Of a DNA stretch of 64,000 bases, positions 1-10,260 are shown in pieces. The stretch lies in the NCBI GenBank assembly GCA_021234155.1, contig JAJEKV010000035.1, forward strand, positions 558,001 to 622,000. Direction: 5' to 3'. The notes beneath the pieces were generated by a model. The model searched no databases. It saw nothing but the letters and a program-made list of their open reading frames with translations, and was not told the DNA's origin. The translations under genes and the position numbers were made by a program. Every line of letters starts with the position of its first letter. Within the stretch, counting starts at the first letter, position 1. Origin of the DNA: Isoetes taiwanensis (taxonomy: Eukaryota > Streptophyta > Lycopodiopsida > Isoetales > Isoetaceae).

Positions 1-155
1 TGGAGTGAGCTTGCTAGGGTTCTCCAATGAGCTGTTAGGGTTTAGTTGGGGCCGCAAGCAATGGCCAAATGAGCCATTTTGGGCATGTCCTCGGCTTATT
101 CTATGACACCTGGGCCAAAGGTGGGCACCCTCCCCTATTACGTCTTGCATGATTA
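1..155. other. Flank upstream of Helitron H1
   Basis: No gene or repeat was recognised here. The stretch ends with an A at 155, the expected 5' flank of a Helitron inserted between A and T. Confidence 0.5.
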
Positions 156-295
156 TCTTATATTATAAAGTTTTAGCGTATGTCTTGCATCAAACCCTAA
201 TTTAGATAGTTGAGATCGTCTGATTGCATTCAAAGACCGAGATTTATCGCACAACTTCCCACCATCGTGATTGGCCATGCTCTGATCTCTTAAGA

Positions 296-1870
296 GGAAA
301 GGGAAAATGGCAGAGAAAAGGCAAAGTGAGAGGCAAAAAGGCACGGGTAAAAGGGAAAGACGGAGAAGGGAAAAGGAAAGGGAAAAGAGCACGAAAAAGG
401 GAAAGAAAAAGAAAGGGAGAAAAAGGAAGGAAAAAAGGACACTATGAAAAGGAGAAGGGGGAAAGGGTGAGGACATAATAAGGGAAAAGAAAAGGGGAAG
501 GGAGGAAAAGGAAGAAAAATAGGGCAACGGGAAAAAAGGTGAAGACGGAAAGTGTGATGGAAGGGAAAAAGGGGAAGATAAGAATGATGGAGAGAAGGAA
601 AAAAGGGCATGGAAAAATAGAAAGGGAAGGAAAAAGGAAAAAGGAGGCGAAAAAGGGAAAAGGGCATGAGGAAAAGGGAGAGGGAAATGAGAGAGAAAGG
701 AGAAAGTGGCACGAGAAGAGGAAAAGGGTGAGGAAAGGAAAAAAAAGAAAGGGAAAAAGAGATGGAAAAAGGGAAAAGCGAAAAGCAAAAAGAGAACATA
801 AAACATGGAATAGGAAAAGAGGAAAAGGGAAAAGGGGAAGAGGGTGGGAAAAGGAGGAAAAAGGGCATGTGAAAAAGGTGGGAAAAATGGAATGGAAAAA
901 GGGTGGGAAAATGGAAAGGAAAAGAGAGAAGGAAAAAAAAGAGTTGAAAGGAAAGAGGAAAAGGGCATGGAAAAAGAGAAAAGGATGAAAAAAAAGAAGG
1001 AAAAGGAAAAAGGAAATGGGAGGCGAAAAGGGAAAGGGGAAAGAAAAAAGAACACGAGGAATAAGGAGGGAAAATGAAAGGGAAGGGGGGAAAAGGGCAC
1101 GGAAAAAAACTGGAAGAGGGAAAGGGTGAGGAAAGGGTAAAGGGAAAAAGAGCATGGGGAAAGGGAAAAAAAAAAGAAAAAAGGGGAATAAGGATGAGGG
1201 AAGAGGGGGAAGAGGGTAGGAAAAAGAAGAAAAGAAAAAGGCAAAAAAAGTGGAAAAAGGGAGTGGAAAAATACATGGGAAAAAGGGAAAAGGAAAAAAG
1301 GAAAGGAAAAAGGAAAGGGAAAGGGAAAGGGAAAGGGGAAAGGAAAGGGAAAGAGAAAAGGAAGGGGGAAGGAAAGAGGAAAAGGGCACGGAAAAAGGGA
1401 AAGGGTGGAGAAATGATGAAAAAAAGAAGGAAAGGGAAAAAGAAAAAGGGAGGCTGGAAGGGGGGGGAAGGAAAGGAAAAAAGGCATGAGAAAAAAAAAG
1501 AAGAAGAAAATGGAAAAAAAAGAGACATGAGATAAAAAGAAGAAGAGGGTGAGGAGAGGAAGAAAAACATAAAAAAAAAGGTGGGGAAAAGGGGAATGCA
1601 AAAGGGCATGAGAAAAGGGAAGGGAAAAGAGAAAAGCAAAAAAAGGAATGGAAAAAGGAAAGGAAAAAAAAGAGCATGAGAAAATGGGAAGGGTGGGAGA
1701 AAGGTGAAAAGGGAAGGAAAAAAAGCCAAAAAAAAAAGGGAAAGGGAAAGAGAAAAATGAGAAGGAGAAAAGGAAAGAAAAGAGGAGGGAGAAGAGGGTA
1801 AAAAAGAAAAGAAAAAAAAAAAGAGAGAAGGAGAAAAGTAAATGTGCAGGGAAAATAAGAAAAGGGAAAA
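296..1870 (+). repeat. 1.5-kb purine-only (G/A) tract
   Basis: The plus strand is almost entirely G and A (GGGAAAAG-like units), punctuated at irregular 40-100 bp intervals by short GCATG or GCACG boxes. Because the complementary strand is nearly pure C and T, it cannot form stop codons, which makes long Phe/Ser/Leu/Pro reading frames in all three minus frames; these are artefacts. The tract lies wholly inside Helitron H1. Long mirror-like purine tracts can form triplex DNA; that is an inference here. Confidence 0.9.
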
Positions 1871-2027
1871 AAGAAAGTGTGTAAGAAAATGGGAAAAAAA
1901 AGATATGCAGGATAGAGCAAAGGGAAGGTTATCAAATACACAAAAACCTCTTAAAGCCTAGATATGATGGACTTGGTTAACGAGTTTGAGCTGAATAGGT
2001 TTCCATCCACAAATGTTCCCAACATTT

Positions 2028-2055
2028 GCCCAGCAACGCTGGGCACCATTACTAG
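2028..2055 (+). other. Helitron H1 3' hairpin and CTAG end
   Basis: Perfect 7-bp stem with AAC loop (GCCCAGC-AAC-GCTGGGC), then ACCATTA and terminal CTAG, with T as the next host base. In the Helitron mechanism this hairpin marks the 3' end of transposition. Confidence 0.85.
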
Positions 2056-2841
2056 TAAGTAGAAATAAGAAGATAAGAATGAACTATTTGAATGAACTCA
2101 TCCCTTTGTCGTTGCTCAAGGGATAGGCAGTTGACCAACGTGCATACCAAATGTTTGCTATATAAACATATATCCGTGTCCAAAATGGTATACGTGAGAA
2201 CCCAGGTGAGGGATTGATCATCCCTGAAACGATAATTTCTAATGATAAGTTGATTGTTACTATGTTTTCCAGATTTCCTCATCGAAGGTGAAGGTTTCCC
2301 ACTTAGCCCTTCCCTTCCCCTGGACTAACCCCATCTCTCTTTTCTTATTTCCTACAGATAGAGTTGAAAGCTATGCGGTTCTCAAGCGAGGGAAGCGTGA
2401 GAGATAGTGGAAATGATGTCAAGCATAGATCTTACGTAGTTTGAAATGTAACCTGAGTATTGGGTTAAAGATCCCTGTTACTGAAGTTCTTGTGTCTTGC
2501 CAGACACGCACTCTGTGCTTCCGCGCCTATTTGATGTCGTCTTGACACCGGATACTGGTGCCTCTTGGGTAATTGGAATGTGCCCGCCATGTTGGTGCAA
2601 AAATAGCCTCATCCGAGTTACCTAGAAAATGTTATGGCCCTTGGAAACAAGAGACCTCCTTCCTCCAAGAACTTAGCATACTTATCTATAATAACTTACG
2701 CCTTCATCCTCTCATAACTAAGCCAACACACATACTAACTATGGAATTGGGGTAGTTTAACCTAAGTCAAAGTCCCCTACAACCAACCAACCTAACGAGT
2801 TAGCCTATGGCCAGTGCAATGATTTGGTCTATCAAAATCAT
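2056..2841. other. No gene; possible LTR-element interior
   Basis: No convincing coding region. The right part would be the beginning of the internal region of the minus-strand LTR element whose primer-binding site lies at 2842-2853, but no gag or pol similarity is visible, so the element is truncated or replaced here by other DNA. Confidence 0.35.
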
Positions 2842-3060
2842 GCTCGGATACCACTGTGATGCTCCTAGAATCTATATGATGCTCCCATCGTACAGATACA
2901 GGGAGTTCCCCTCCCATGGCATCTATATCACCATGGAAAGGCCCTCTGTCTAACTCGGACCACTTGGGATGGCCAAGTGTCTGGGTGAGAAACACGGAGC
3001 TGTCATTCGTCCCACGTCCTCTATGGAAATCCTATACAGCAGAAGCATATATAGATGTTA
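2842..3060 (-). mobile_element. LTR retrotransposon end with primer-binding site
   Basis: On the minus strand an LTR ends ...GGAGCATCACA (2857-2855) and is followed after one base by TGGTATCCGAGC (2853-2842). This is one mismatch from TGGTATCAGAGC, the standard primer-binding site complementary to plant initiator tRNA-Met. About 200 bp of the LTR (to about 3060) match, with substitutions, the plus-strand LTR end at 28620-28823. The outer LTR boundary was not found, and no second LTR of the same element is in the window, so this is a fragment or a partial LTR. Confidence 0.65.
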
Positions 3061-5020
3061 GCACACATCAATTATGCTCAAAATAATATACCACCACGAA
3101 GGGTGGTCCATCCATCATCGTCATCTGCATGGTAATACAAGTACAAGATAACATAAGCAATAATATACCATAACCAAGGGCTCTACCCTGGGCTCAGACT
3201 CCATACTGACGGTCAAGGCCTCAAGATAACAGCAAACAGAGGTATAACATGGCGTTGGCTAGCATAGAACAATGGCTAGGGTAGTCCACCCCTCCTGTGC
3301 ACAATTTGCAGATAGGTTGAAACATGCTATGGCGTGATTGTAGCCTTCTGGAGACGCAATCTCATGGAATCACCTTATGAGACTACTCCAGGTTACATCT
3401 CCCCCGTCCGATGAGGCAGGTCAGGGAGGCGACCCCCTCCCTGGGTATGATGGATCCCTGGGTGTGCTAGAGAACACGTGCCACATTAGTAACCCCCGCA
3501 TCCGTACCCGACTTACTCCCCTAAATCTAAAGGCCGGCTCAACCTGCCCGTTCGAGCCCCAAGATGTCCATATAGACACACATCCTGGGACCCAGGGAGT
3601 GTCAAACCCATACTCGACTGACACTCAGTGACCGACTATAAGCCTAGCACACTGTAGGAGTCTTGTAGCCACGTTAGGCAAGACCCTATCCCCGTTTCAC
3701 CATCATACCCATTATCTGGTGCTGAATCACAACATATCATCTACAACATGTGGGCTCTTGTGCACATGCCGCAATTATTGGGTCTTAAGGGTTCTAGCTA
3801 GAGACATCTCTACTTCTCGGAAGCTTTTGGTCTCTACCCTCCCTTAACCCCTGGATAATACGAGGAAAGCGAGTAAAGAGAGAACACAATAATAATCAAA
3901 GTATCTATCATCATCTTAGTAACACATAAAAGAGAAATTTACCATTCCATCTAATCAGAGAAGGGTTAGCTGAAGCACGGACTATCTAGGGACTAACCGG
4001 TCTCTTTGCTAGAGCCATTGTCACGAAAGGCTTCCATTCTTCAAGTCTGGTTGCAGTAGCTGGTAGCTCCTCCTTCCTCCAACTCTTCCCAAATCGATCT
4101 AGGGCAAAATTGGGGGTAGGGCTCCAATTTGCCCTCCAAACTTAGTAAGTGCCCCCTGGCCAATTGATTTGGTCCAGGTGGCACTGCCTATTTGGCTGAC
4201 TTTTACTAATTAATAACCTAATTAGCCTAATTACATTATTTACTCACTAATATTTTAGCATAGCTAATAAAAACCCTTGTAGGTGATCCCTTATTGATCC
4301 ATAAGGGTCTATTTATACCCTGGTGACGTGTCATAGTATGTATATATGGGTAAAAGCACGTTGTGGTGTTCCAATTCGGATGTCCCCCCTGTCCCCCCAA
4401 GAAATGTAAGAGAAGAACATGCTGCCCACTATCTGGAGGAATCACAGGTTAGTTTATTTCTGTTATTCATGTTTTCTTAGTTATGGTGCTTAATATGGTG
4501 GTTATTGTGTTGTACAGTGATTGTGGTGTACTGTATGCAGCATGTGAATTGTGTGTAGTTGACTCTAGTCTGAAATACAATATTTAATGTTTGGAATATT
4601 ATTAGAACATGACAGAATTAAGTACTCCTTTACTGATTGTGTGTACAGTCTAAAAATATTTGAGAATGATAACTAACTGATCCTGAGATACAAATTTTTG
4701 TTGAATAAAGACAATTTTTTGTCAGATTCAAGCACAGCTCTGTTGAAAGTATGATATATTAAAAAAAGGATCTTACAAAATTTGGCTTTCCATTGAAAGC
4801 TCTGTACCCGAGAACTAAATTTACATGCATGATTTCTTAAGCAACAGGAAATGCTAGTATGACTGGCTCGAGAACTGGTGCATCCAAAATTATTGTTTTT
4901 ACGCACTAAAGCATCTAAGCTTTAGTATCATCGTAATTTAACAGGATGAGGTTTGCCGGTGCTTCTGCATCCCCTTGTGGTAAGAAATGCTTAATTTCGC
5001 CATAAAACCCGGTGCTTGAG
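3061..5020. other. Intergenic; no supported gene
   Basis: The left part may be more of the LTR. The rest is AT-rich DNA without recognisable protein similarity; short frames here lack any family motif. Confidence 0.4.
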
Positions 5021-5345
5021 TCAGAGTCGAGGACAAGTGACAGAGAACAAATATACCCGCCCTTGCAAAGAAAGATGTAACATAAGCTCATGGACCTTGT
5101 CTAAGAGCTCTCTTCCTATCAATCTGACTCCAAGCATAGCCATTGAAGGCCCAACATCCAGTCTATTGTATGCCTTTAGGTTGGATTCGAAATCAGCAAA
5201 GAAGGTGGATTTAGGCATATCCACCTTCAGAGATTGATCACGAGCCCTGTTTAACATGTGCCGAATGCCCTCCTCGCTCACCCTACAATAGCCAGTAGTG
5301 ATCTCTCGAACATCCCTCCTACCATGTTGCCGGAATGAACTTGTT
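5021..5345 (-). CDS. Unrecognised ORF fragment
   Basis: An open minus-strand frame runs from about 5345 to 5021 (about 108 codons, ATG at 5281) with ordinary protein-like composition (charged, amphipathic; includes VSEEGIRHMLNRARDQ). There is no recognised domain. Upstream the frame is open beyond the ATG, so it may be an exon fragment rather than a complete gene. It could equally be a decayed transposon fragment. Confidence 0.3.
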
Positions 5346-5520
5346 CGAATTGGCGAATGGGGAATGAAACGCCAAAAATCAGGCGAGGAGGGGATTTAGG
5401 ATCCAGATCCTTTTCTAATGATTAGAAGAGGAATGTAATTATTATCGTGGTGTATGCAATTTGAAGTGTTTATGAGAGCGGGCTAGGCAGATTTTTATGT
5501 CGGGCGAAATAGGATAAAAG

Positions 5521-6072
5521 TGATGTGATGTGATGTGTGGTGTCGTGATGGTGTGGTGTGGTGTGATGTGGTGTGGTGTGGGTTGCATTATGTCCATGGT
5601 GTCATGTGGGTGTGTGCATGTTAATGTATGATATGTGTGGATTCAATTTTATTTATTCTCCCCCTCACCCCACCACACCCCATCTATCCCACCACCATAG
5701 ACTACCACCACATCTTTGCGACCACCACATTACCACCACATGCACACATCCCACCACATCCCATGCCACACCCCTCCACCACCACCACCACCACATCACA
5801 CCACAATCCACAATACCACACCCACCACCACCACCACTACCCCCCACCACACACCACCCCGACCACCACACCCCACCACCACACTCCACCACACCACATC
5901 ATACCACCACACACCACTACACACACCACCACCACCACCCCCACCACCACCCCCACCACCACACCACACACCACTCCACCACACTCCACCACCACCACCC
6001 CCACCACCACACCACACACCACTCCACCACACTCCACCACCACACCCCCACCACCACCACACACCACTCCAC
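5521..6072. repeat. CA/CCA compound microsatellite, left part
   Basis: Begins with TG/GTG units (5521-5600) and becomes dense CCACCA/CACCACACC repeats to 6072. It continues at 9379-9570 on the other side of the hAT insertion, so the two blocks were one array. His/Pro/Thr and Gly/Val/Trp open frames here are repeat artefacts. Confidence 0.9.
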
Positions 6073-6122
6073 CAGGGTATTTTTTAAGCGCCCTATATTT
6101 TTATAGGGCCAGAAACAACTGG

Positions 6123-6434
6123 CTACTGGCCATGTAGAATAAATAACTTGGCGTAGTTTGGCCTGGCGATATTTTGCACCTTCTTGCTAAGATGGCGTAA
6201 TTGAATTGGCGCAACTATGATATTTTTATTTGGTACATTAACAAATTGGCTACGAGCAAATTTGTGTTGGTTAAGATAGGAACATGCTTTAGTAGTGAAA
6301 ACTTGACGTTGGCCACAACCACCTAGGCATCTTCCCCAAATAATACGTTCAAATTGCTTTGGATCATAGTCCTTATCATCTGCAAATTCATAGCCTTTAT
6401 CAAGACCCTCAATTTGGCCTATGAAAGTGGACAT
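6123..6434 (-). CDS. Unrecognised ORF within hAT
   Basis: A 103-codon open frame starting at ATG 6434, with an acidic N-terminal part and a Cys/Gly segment (RCLGGCGQRQ). No family was recognised. It lies in the hAT interior and may be a captured fragment or chance. Confidence 0.2.
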   Translation of the reverse strand: MSTFIGQIEGLDKGYEFADDKDYDPKQFERIIWGRCLGGCGQRQVFTTKACSYLNQHKFARSQFVNVPNKNIIVAPIQLRHLSKKVQNIARPNYAKLFILHGQ

Positions 6435-6881
6435 AGACGATGATAAGTGATGCGCCGCTTTGTCCTTAATGCCGCAGGTCCCAAGAACTCATTTATTCTC
6501 TTTTGTGAAGCCCCTTCCATGCTGCATAAATTTGATGATTGGCATCAACAACTACTTTTGCACATCTGAATAATTTTGCATAACTGAATAGGGTAAAAAC
6601 TAACCTGAATTGATGAAGCTAAAGCTTAGATTGTAGATGGGAATGGATCTCCATCTCAACCAAATCGTGAATACAAATCGGGAGTGCTCTGCAAATGACA
6701 ATAAAATATAACTAGTAACGGTGCCCAGCGTTGCTGGGCATATGTTCGGCCTGTAAATGTTTTGGTCGCAATAAGAAGAACTTCCAGTAATAAGCCAACT
6801 TTTGTAACTTCGTATTATAACAATTTTTTTTTCAAAGCTTTAACAATGTTTTCCATGGATTATGTAAACAATATCAAAACA

Positions 6882-6908
6882 ATAGGGAAGTGCCCAGCGT
6901 TGCTGGGC
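6882..6908 (-). other. Second Helitron-type hairpin, CTAT end
   Basis: The same 17-nt palindrome GCCCAGCGTTGCTGGGC occurs 170 bp inside H2 in the same orientation. On the minus strand it is followed by ACTTCC and CTAT then T, not CTAG. It may be the 3' end of another nested Helitron or an internal alternative terminator. Confidence 0.5.
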
Positions 6909-7599
6909 CTAATTTGGAGTACATATTAATCCAGGATAGTGTAAGTTGAGAACTTGAAAATGTTAATTTGTTTTATAGCCTAGCATCTTCAATTATAGCG
7001 GCTCCTCATAATCTTAAAATTATCTTGCGCCTATCAGCATTTCTTCTTAAAAAAGCTTTGTAAGACTTTTACATTGATCCTGTAAAGAATAGGAATGTAG
7101 ACAGCGTTTATGTCCATGCTCAACATCGTTCTTATATGGCTAAGGACCTAGATTATCATTGGTACCCATGTGGGACCAAAAGGAACTTCTACTCATGCAA
7201 AAGAAAGAGAAAAGGAAAGAGAAACGATCTACCAAACATGTGTTTAGGCATTAAGATGTGTGCCTAGGTATAATATAAATTGGGTATTTTAGGGTGCCAA
7301 GGCAAATTATACTATGTGAAACATAATATTATTATTGGAACCACAGAGTTCAGGCTTCGTATGCCTTACATTCTCCTCAGCAAAGCATTAAAAATACTTT
7401 GTTTGTCCTGTTAGGTGTTTTACTTTCTTTTCATGAGCTTAATAATAGCATACCTTGTGCCTATATAAAGGTTTGTACCTTCGGGATATCACAAAATGGC
7501 ATCCTACATCTAGAATAATAGGAAGAATCTTTTGCAAATACATCATTGCACTTTTGTACATGATGTTTCTCAATGGCAGAGATATGTTAAAAAGTTCAA

Positions 7600-7625
7600 T
7601 CTTATATTATAATGTTTTATAGCTA
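7600..7625 (+). other. Orphan Helitron 5' terminus
   Basis: TCTTATATTATAATG preceded by A matches the 5' ends of H1 and H3 over the first 13 bases. It is in plus orientation, opposite to the H2 that surrounds it. No matching plus-strand 3' hairpin was found downstream, so only one end of this copy is visible. Confidence 0.5.
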
Positions 7626-7873
7626 TACGTGGAGTTTATCAAGGCACCACTTGGCTCTTTTCTGGGTTTTAGTCACATGAAATTGTTGGAAGTAGACAAC
7701 TAAGTGGGATTCACTATACTGGATCATCTATGAGTGCTGCGGCAAAGCTTCCATACTTGGTATTCATGTCCATCACATTTAGGTATCTTTGCTAGCTTCC
7801 CAAAGATCATTGCACATTGGCCATTATTGCCATCGGGCATTTCAAATTTTAGTGGCGACATAAAAGCGATTAC

Positions 7874-7941
7874 CTCAATTGTAAGAGAATACTCGCAACA
7901 TCCACAACTCGTGCTCTGAAGACTTCTACCAGGCCTAGCAC
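7874..7941 (-). pseudogene. Captured exon 2 in Helitron H2
   Basis: A 68-nt open segment bounded by an AG acceptor (TTTCAAAG) and a GTAATC donor encodes VLGLVEVFRARVVDVASILL. It follows the exon at 8011-8094 across a short GT-AG intron (7942-8010, about 69 bp) and the frame joins without a stop. The parent gene was not recognised. Confidence 0.45.
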
Positions 7942-8010
7942 CTTTGAAATCAAAATAAGGATGTCAAAATAGTGCTCATCTATAAGTAATAAGAGCTGCA
8001 TATAAAATAC

Positions 8011-8094
8011 CTCAGTCCGCTGATTTGGATTCACATCAAGCTCTAAGAGCATTAGCTCTCTCTCCACCCTCAACTCCTTTGACAAATCATCCAC
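8011..8094 (-). pseudogene. Captured exon 1 in Helitron H2
   Basis: An 84-nt segment, exactly 28 codons, preceded by TTTTTCAG and followed by GTATTTT, encodes a charged helix (begins VDDLSKELRVERELMLLELD). Exact codon length, splice sites on both sides and an open junction with the next exon indicate gene capture rather than chance. The source gene is unknown. Confidence 0.5.
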
Positions 8095-9378
8095 CTGAAA
8101 AAATATCCACATTAAACGTTTCAAATCATTACATTGCATCTCGATCTTGGAAATGCATGTGACGAGGTAGAACCATAAAAGAAATGAAAGATTAGGCATT
8201 ATGAGACCTCTCAACCCACAACCGTTTTGCATTCTAAAAGCAGCAGGGAGTTCTATAGCTGCGGGAGTTGCATGCAAAAGATGATACCTTATTAACAACG
8301 ACAGTGTACCTTCACTTACTTGAGGGGATCGATCTTGGCAGTTAAAGACTTGAGAAGCCCGAATCTTGGCAGTTAAAGACTTGAGAGAGAAGAGAAGCCC
8401 GAATATGAGCTTCTGATCCTGATGCGGGCTCAATGTGGAGATAGGAGAAGGGTCTATCCCATACATGGTAATGCGAGGCACACACCATTACGATTGTAAA
8501 TGTATAGGCATCTCATTCTATTGGGCGCCGGGGAGGACCTTCTTGTATTGTTGAACTCGTTTCTTCCACATCCTAGTATCTGCTTTAAAACCACCACTGC
8601 TTCCACCCGAGAAAAACCGAACCCGATCGGATGGAGTAACCAAGCGTTCTGGCCGAACCCATAATCTGCCATTTGCTAAAAACAAATTTATTTCTTAGCT
8701 CTTCGAAATGCATCCAGCCAAGGCGCCTTTGAACATCTGCTTGAACCTTCGAAAATATCCGCTTGCACCATTTCGTTTTACGAGGAGGCACGTGGCGCGG
8801 GCGGATATCTCGTAACATGTAAATCCAAAACCCTACACATGCCCTAAATGTCGATTAGGGTAAATGTCGATTAGGGTTAGGGTTTGGTTGACGACATACT
8901 TACCCAATAACCTTATAATATAGGATATTAAAATTATCATCGCATTCATATTGAGAGACTAACATCCCATTTATATTTATATTCACATGAATAACTTAAA
9001 CAAATGCATACGAGAAGAACGGGGAAAAATATGCCTCGACGGGGTAGAATAAACTAAACCACGTATGATGGACATGTGGTCGAGATGTAATATAGCCACC
9101 CCTTACCCATTAAAATTTACCTTATGTTCTAATTGGCTACCCGATAAGTTTTTTTTGACGCATTACAAAAATCGAATTGGCCACACCCTGCGCCTGGCTG
9201 AATTTAATAAATATCGAATTGGCTACTAAACGAGTAAAATGTACAAATTCGTGTTTTGAACTGGCCACTACCCTTCAGTCAGGACATGAACGTATCCTAC
9301 TCTGGCGTAGCCAACGATTTCTGAAAAAATATGAATGTGTGGCCAACTGGCCCGCCGGGGCCACTAAAAAATACCCTG

Positions 9379-9590
9379 CACTCCACCACCCCGCACCACC
9401 ACACTCCACCATTTGGTGTATAGTGTGTGGTGAATGGTGTGGTGTGTGGTGGGGTGTGGTGTGGTGTGGTGTGGTGTGTGGTAATGTACACAGCACTAAG
9501 GTGCTCGTTCTGGTGAATATGATGAGTGTAGGGCATGGTATGGTGCATGGTTTGGTGTGGTATACACATCCTAACAGTTTAGTGTTCATT
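9379..9590. repeat. CCA/TG microsatellite, right part
   Basis: Continuation of the 5521-6072 array after the hAT insertion. CACTCCACCACC units change into GTGTGGTG units. The right half degrades into unique sequence by about 9570. Confidence 0.75.
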
Positions 9591-9598
9591 TCATGCAG

Positions 9599-10014
9599 AT
9601 GCTATTGTTCAAGAGGTTTCTGGACCAACATCCTTCGTCTTCGAGCTTTTGAGAAGTTAAAACCCTGGTTTGTTGTGAAATTGAAGGACTTCAATAGTTG
9701 CTGTTGCATTCAGCACATGAGGATGCAAATGCTAGTGGATGGACTCAATGGGATGAGAACCAAACATCCGAAGAATTGCACTTGCACCTGCGATGTTTGT
9801 AGATCACACGAACTTGGTCAATGCAGGGCACACCAGCATAAAATTGCAAGTACAGGAAGTTTGTGGAGATCTATATTGTGTCCAAAGAGTGAATTAGATG
9901 AGTTTCACAAGAAGGCGTGCATCCTTGGAAATTGTGAGCTGTGTGGAATCAAGAAGTTTCAGACCTGTCCCATGGAAGGAAGTGGCAGTAGGAAAGTGAA
10001 ATGGGAGTACATTG
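9599..10014 (+). pseudogene. Transposase-like gene, Cys-rich N-terminal part
   Basis: An open frame after an AG acceptor-like site (TTCATTTCATGCAG) carries CCCIQHMRMQ, CTCTCDVC, CRAHQH and HKKACILGNCELCG, a set of Cys/His pairs likely to bind zinc. Downstream motifs (VDFAENY, FGSNHGKGEHDG) resemble a group of transposon-derived DDE-like proteins that I know only from repeat-rich plant and animal genomes; the superfamily name is uncertain. The frame runs to 10014, where a MITE interrupts it, and resumes at 10261. Confidence 0.55.
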
Positions 10015-10252
10015 CCCGGGGGATTCAGTAATGTTTGTAGTACGGGACATCTGCATGCAAGAAAGGGGGTTTTTTTTAAACATTTCAGTTTGTATACTTA
10101 CCATTAAGGGGGTTTTTTTTGCCACTATTTGGGGTAAAATATCTACTTTAGGGGTTAAATCAGCTTTCAAAGATCAGTATACTAGGGATGTTTTTGACTA
10201 CCCTTCGAACGCAGATGTCCATACCCCTTTATTACTAAGTGCATCCCCCGGG
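10015..10252. mobile_element. 238-bp MITE with 8-bp target duplication
   Basis: Ends are CCCGGGGGAT and ATCCCCCGGG, with further imperfect inverted homology inside (GGACATCTGC shared near both ends). An exact GTACATTG flanks both sides (10007-10014 and 10253-10260). With the element and one duplication removed, the transposase-like frame continues without a stop (...KWEY-IDYEKD...). An 8-bp duplication is compatible with hAT or another 8-bp superfamily. Confidence 0.85.
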
Positions 10253-10260
10253 GTACATTG

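Larger units (their letters stand above)
156..2055 (+). mobile_element. Non-autonomous Helitron H1
   Basis: Seen: the element starts with TC (TCTTATATTATAA...) directly after an A, and ends with a 17-nt hairpin GCCCAGCAACGCTGGGC (2028-2044), seven bases, then CTAG (2052-2055) followed by T. Known: Helitrons start with TC, end with CTRR preceded by a short hairpin, and insert between A and T without target duplication. The same termini occur at two other places in this window (6712-8925 and 23194-25804), which defines a family. No Rep/helicase coding region was found, so this copy would depend on an autonomous relative. Its interior is mostly a purine tract. Confidence 0.85.
6712..8925 (-). 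mobile_element. Helitron H2 (minus), nested in hAT
   Basis: On the minus strand it starts TCCTATATTATAAGG at 8925 after an A (T at 8926 on plus) and ends with the family hairpin (6739-6723), ACCGTTA and CTAG (6715-6712), followed by T. Flanks A/T match Helitron target use. No Rep/helicase was seen. It carries two exon-like segments (7874-7941, 8011-8094) with splice signals, and a second hairpin at 6892-6908. Confidence 0.8.
6073..9378. mobile_element. hAT-type DNA transposon (non-autonomous), nested
   Basis: Seen: terminal inverted repeats CAGGGTATTTTTTA (6073-6086) and TAAAAAATACCCTG (9365-9378), flanked by an exact 8-bp direct repeat CACTCCAC (6065-6072 and 9379-9386). Known: hAT elements have short TIRs that often begin CAGGG, and 8-bp target duplications. 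Without the nested Helitron the element is about 1.1 kb, too short for a hAT transposase, and no transposase motif is visible, so it is non-autonomous. It landed in a microsatellite. Confidence 0.85.

Noticed and set aside
153-1941. Three long minus-strand frames of about 480-500 codons rich in Phe, Ser, Leu and Pro
   Set aside because: They lie on the pyrimidine strand of a purine-only tract, where stop codons cannot occur; composition explains them fully.
5573-6137. His/Pro/Thr-rich and Gly/Val/Trp-rich frames
   Set aside because: Translations of CCA/CA microsatellite in all frames; no protein family.
8840-8888. Telomere-like TTAGGGTTTGG and AAACCCTA words
   Set aside because: Only isolated units inside a Helitron 5' region; no array of the plant TTTAGGG repeat.
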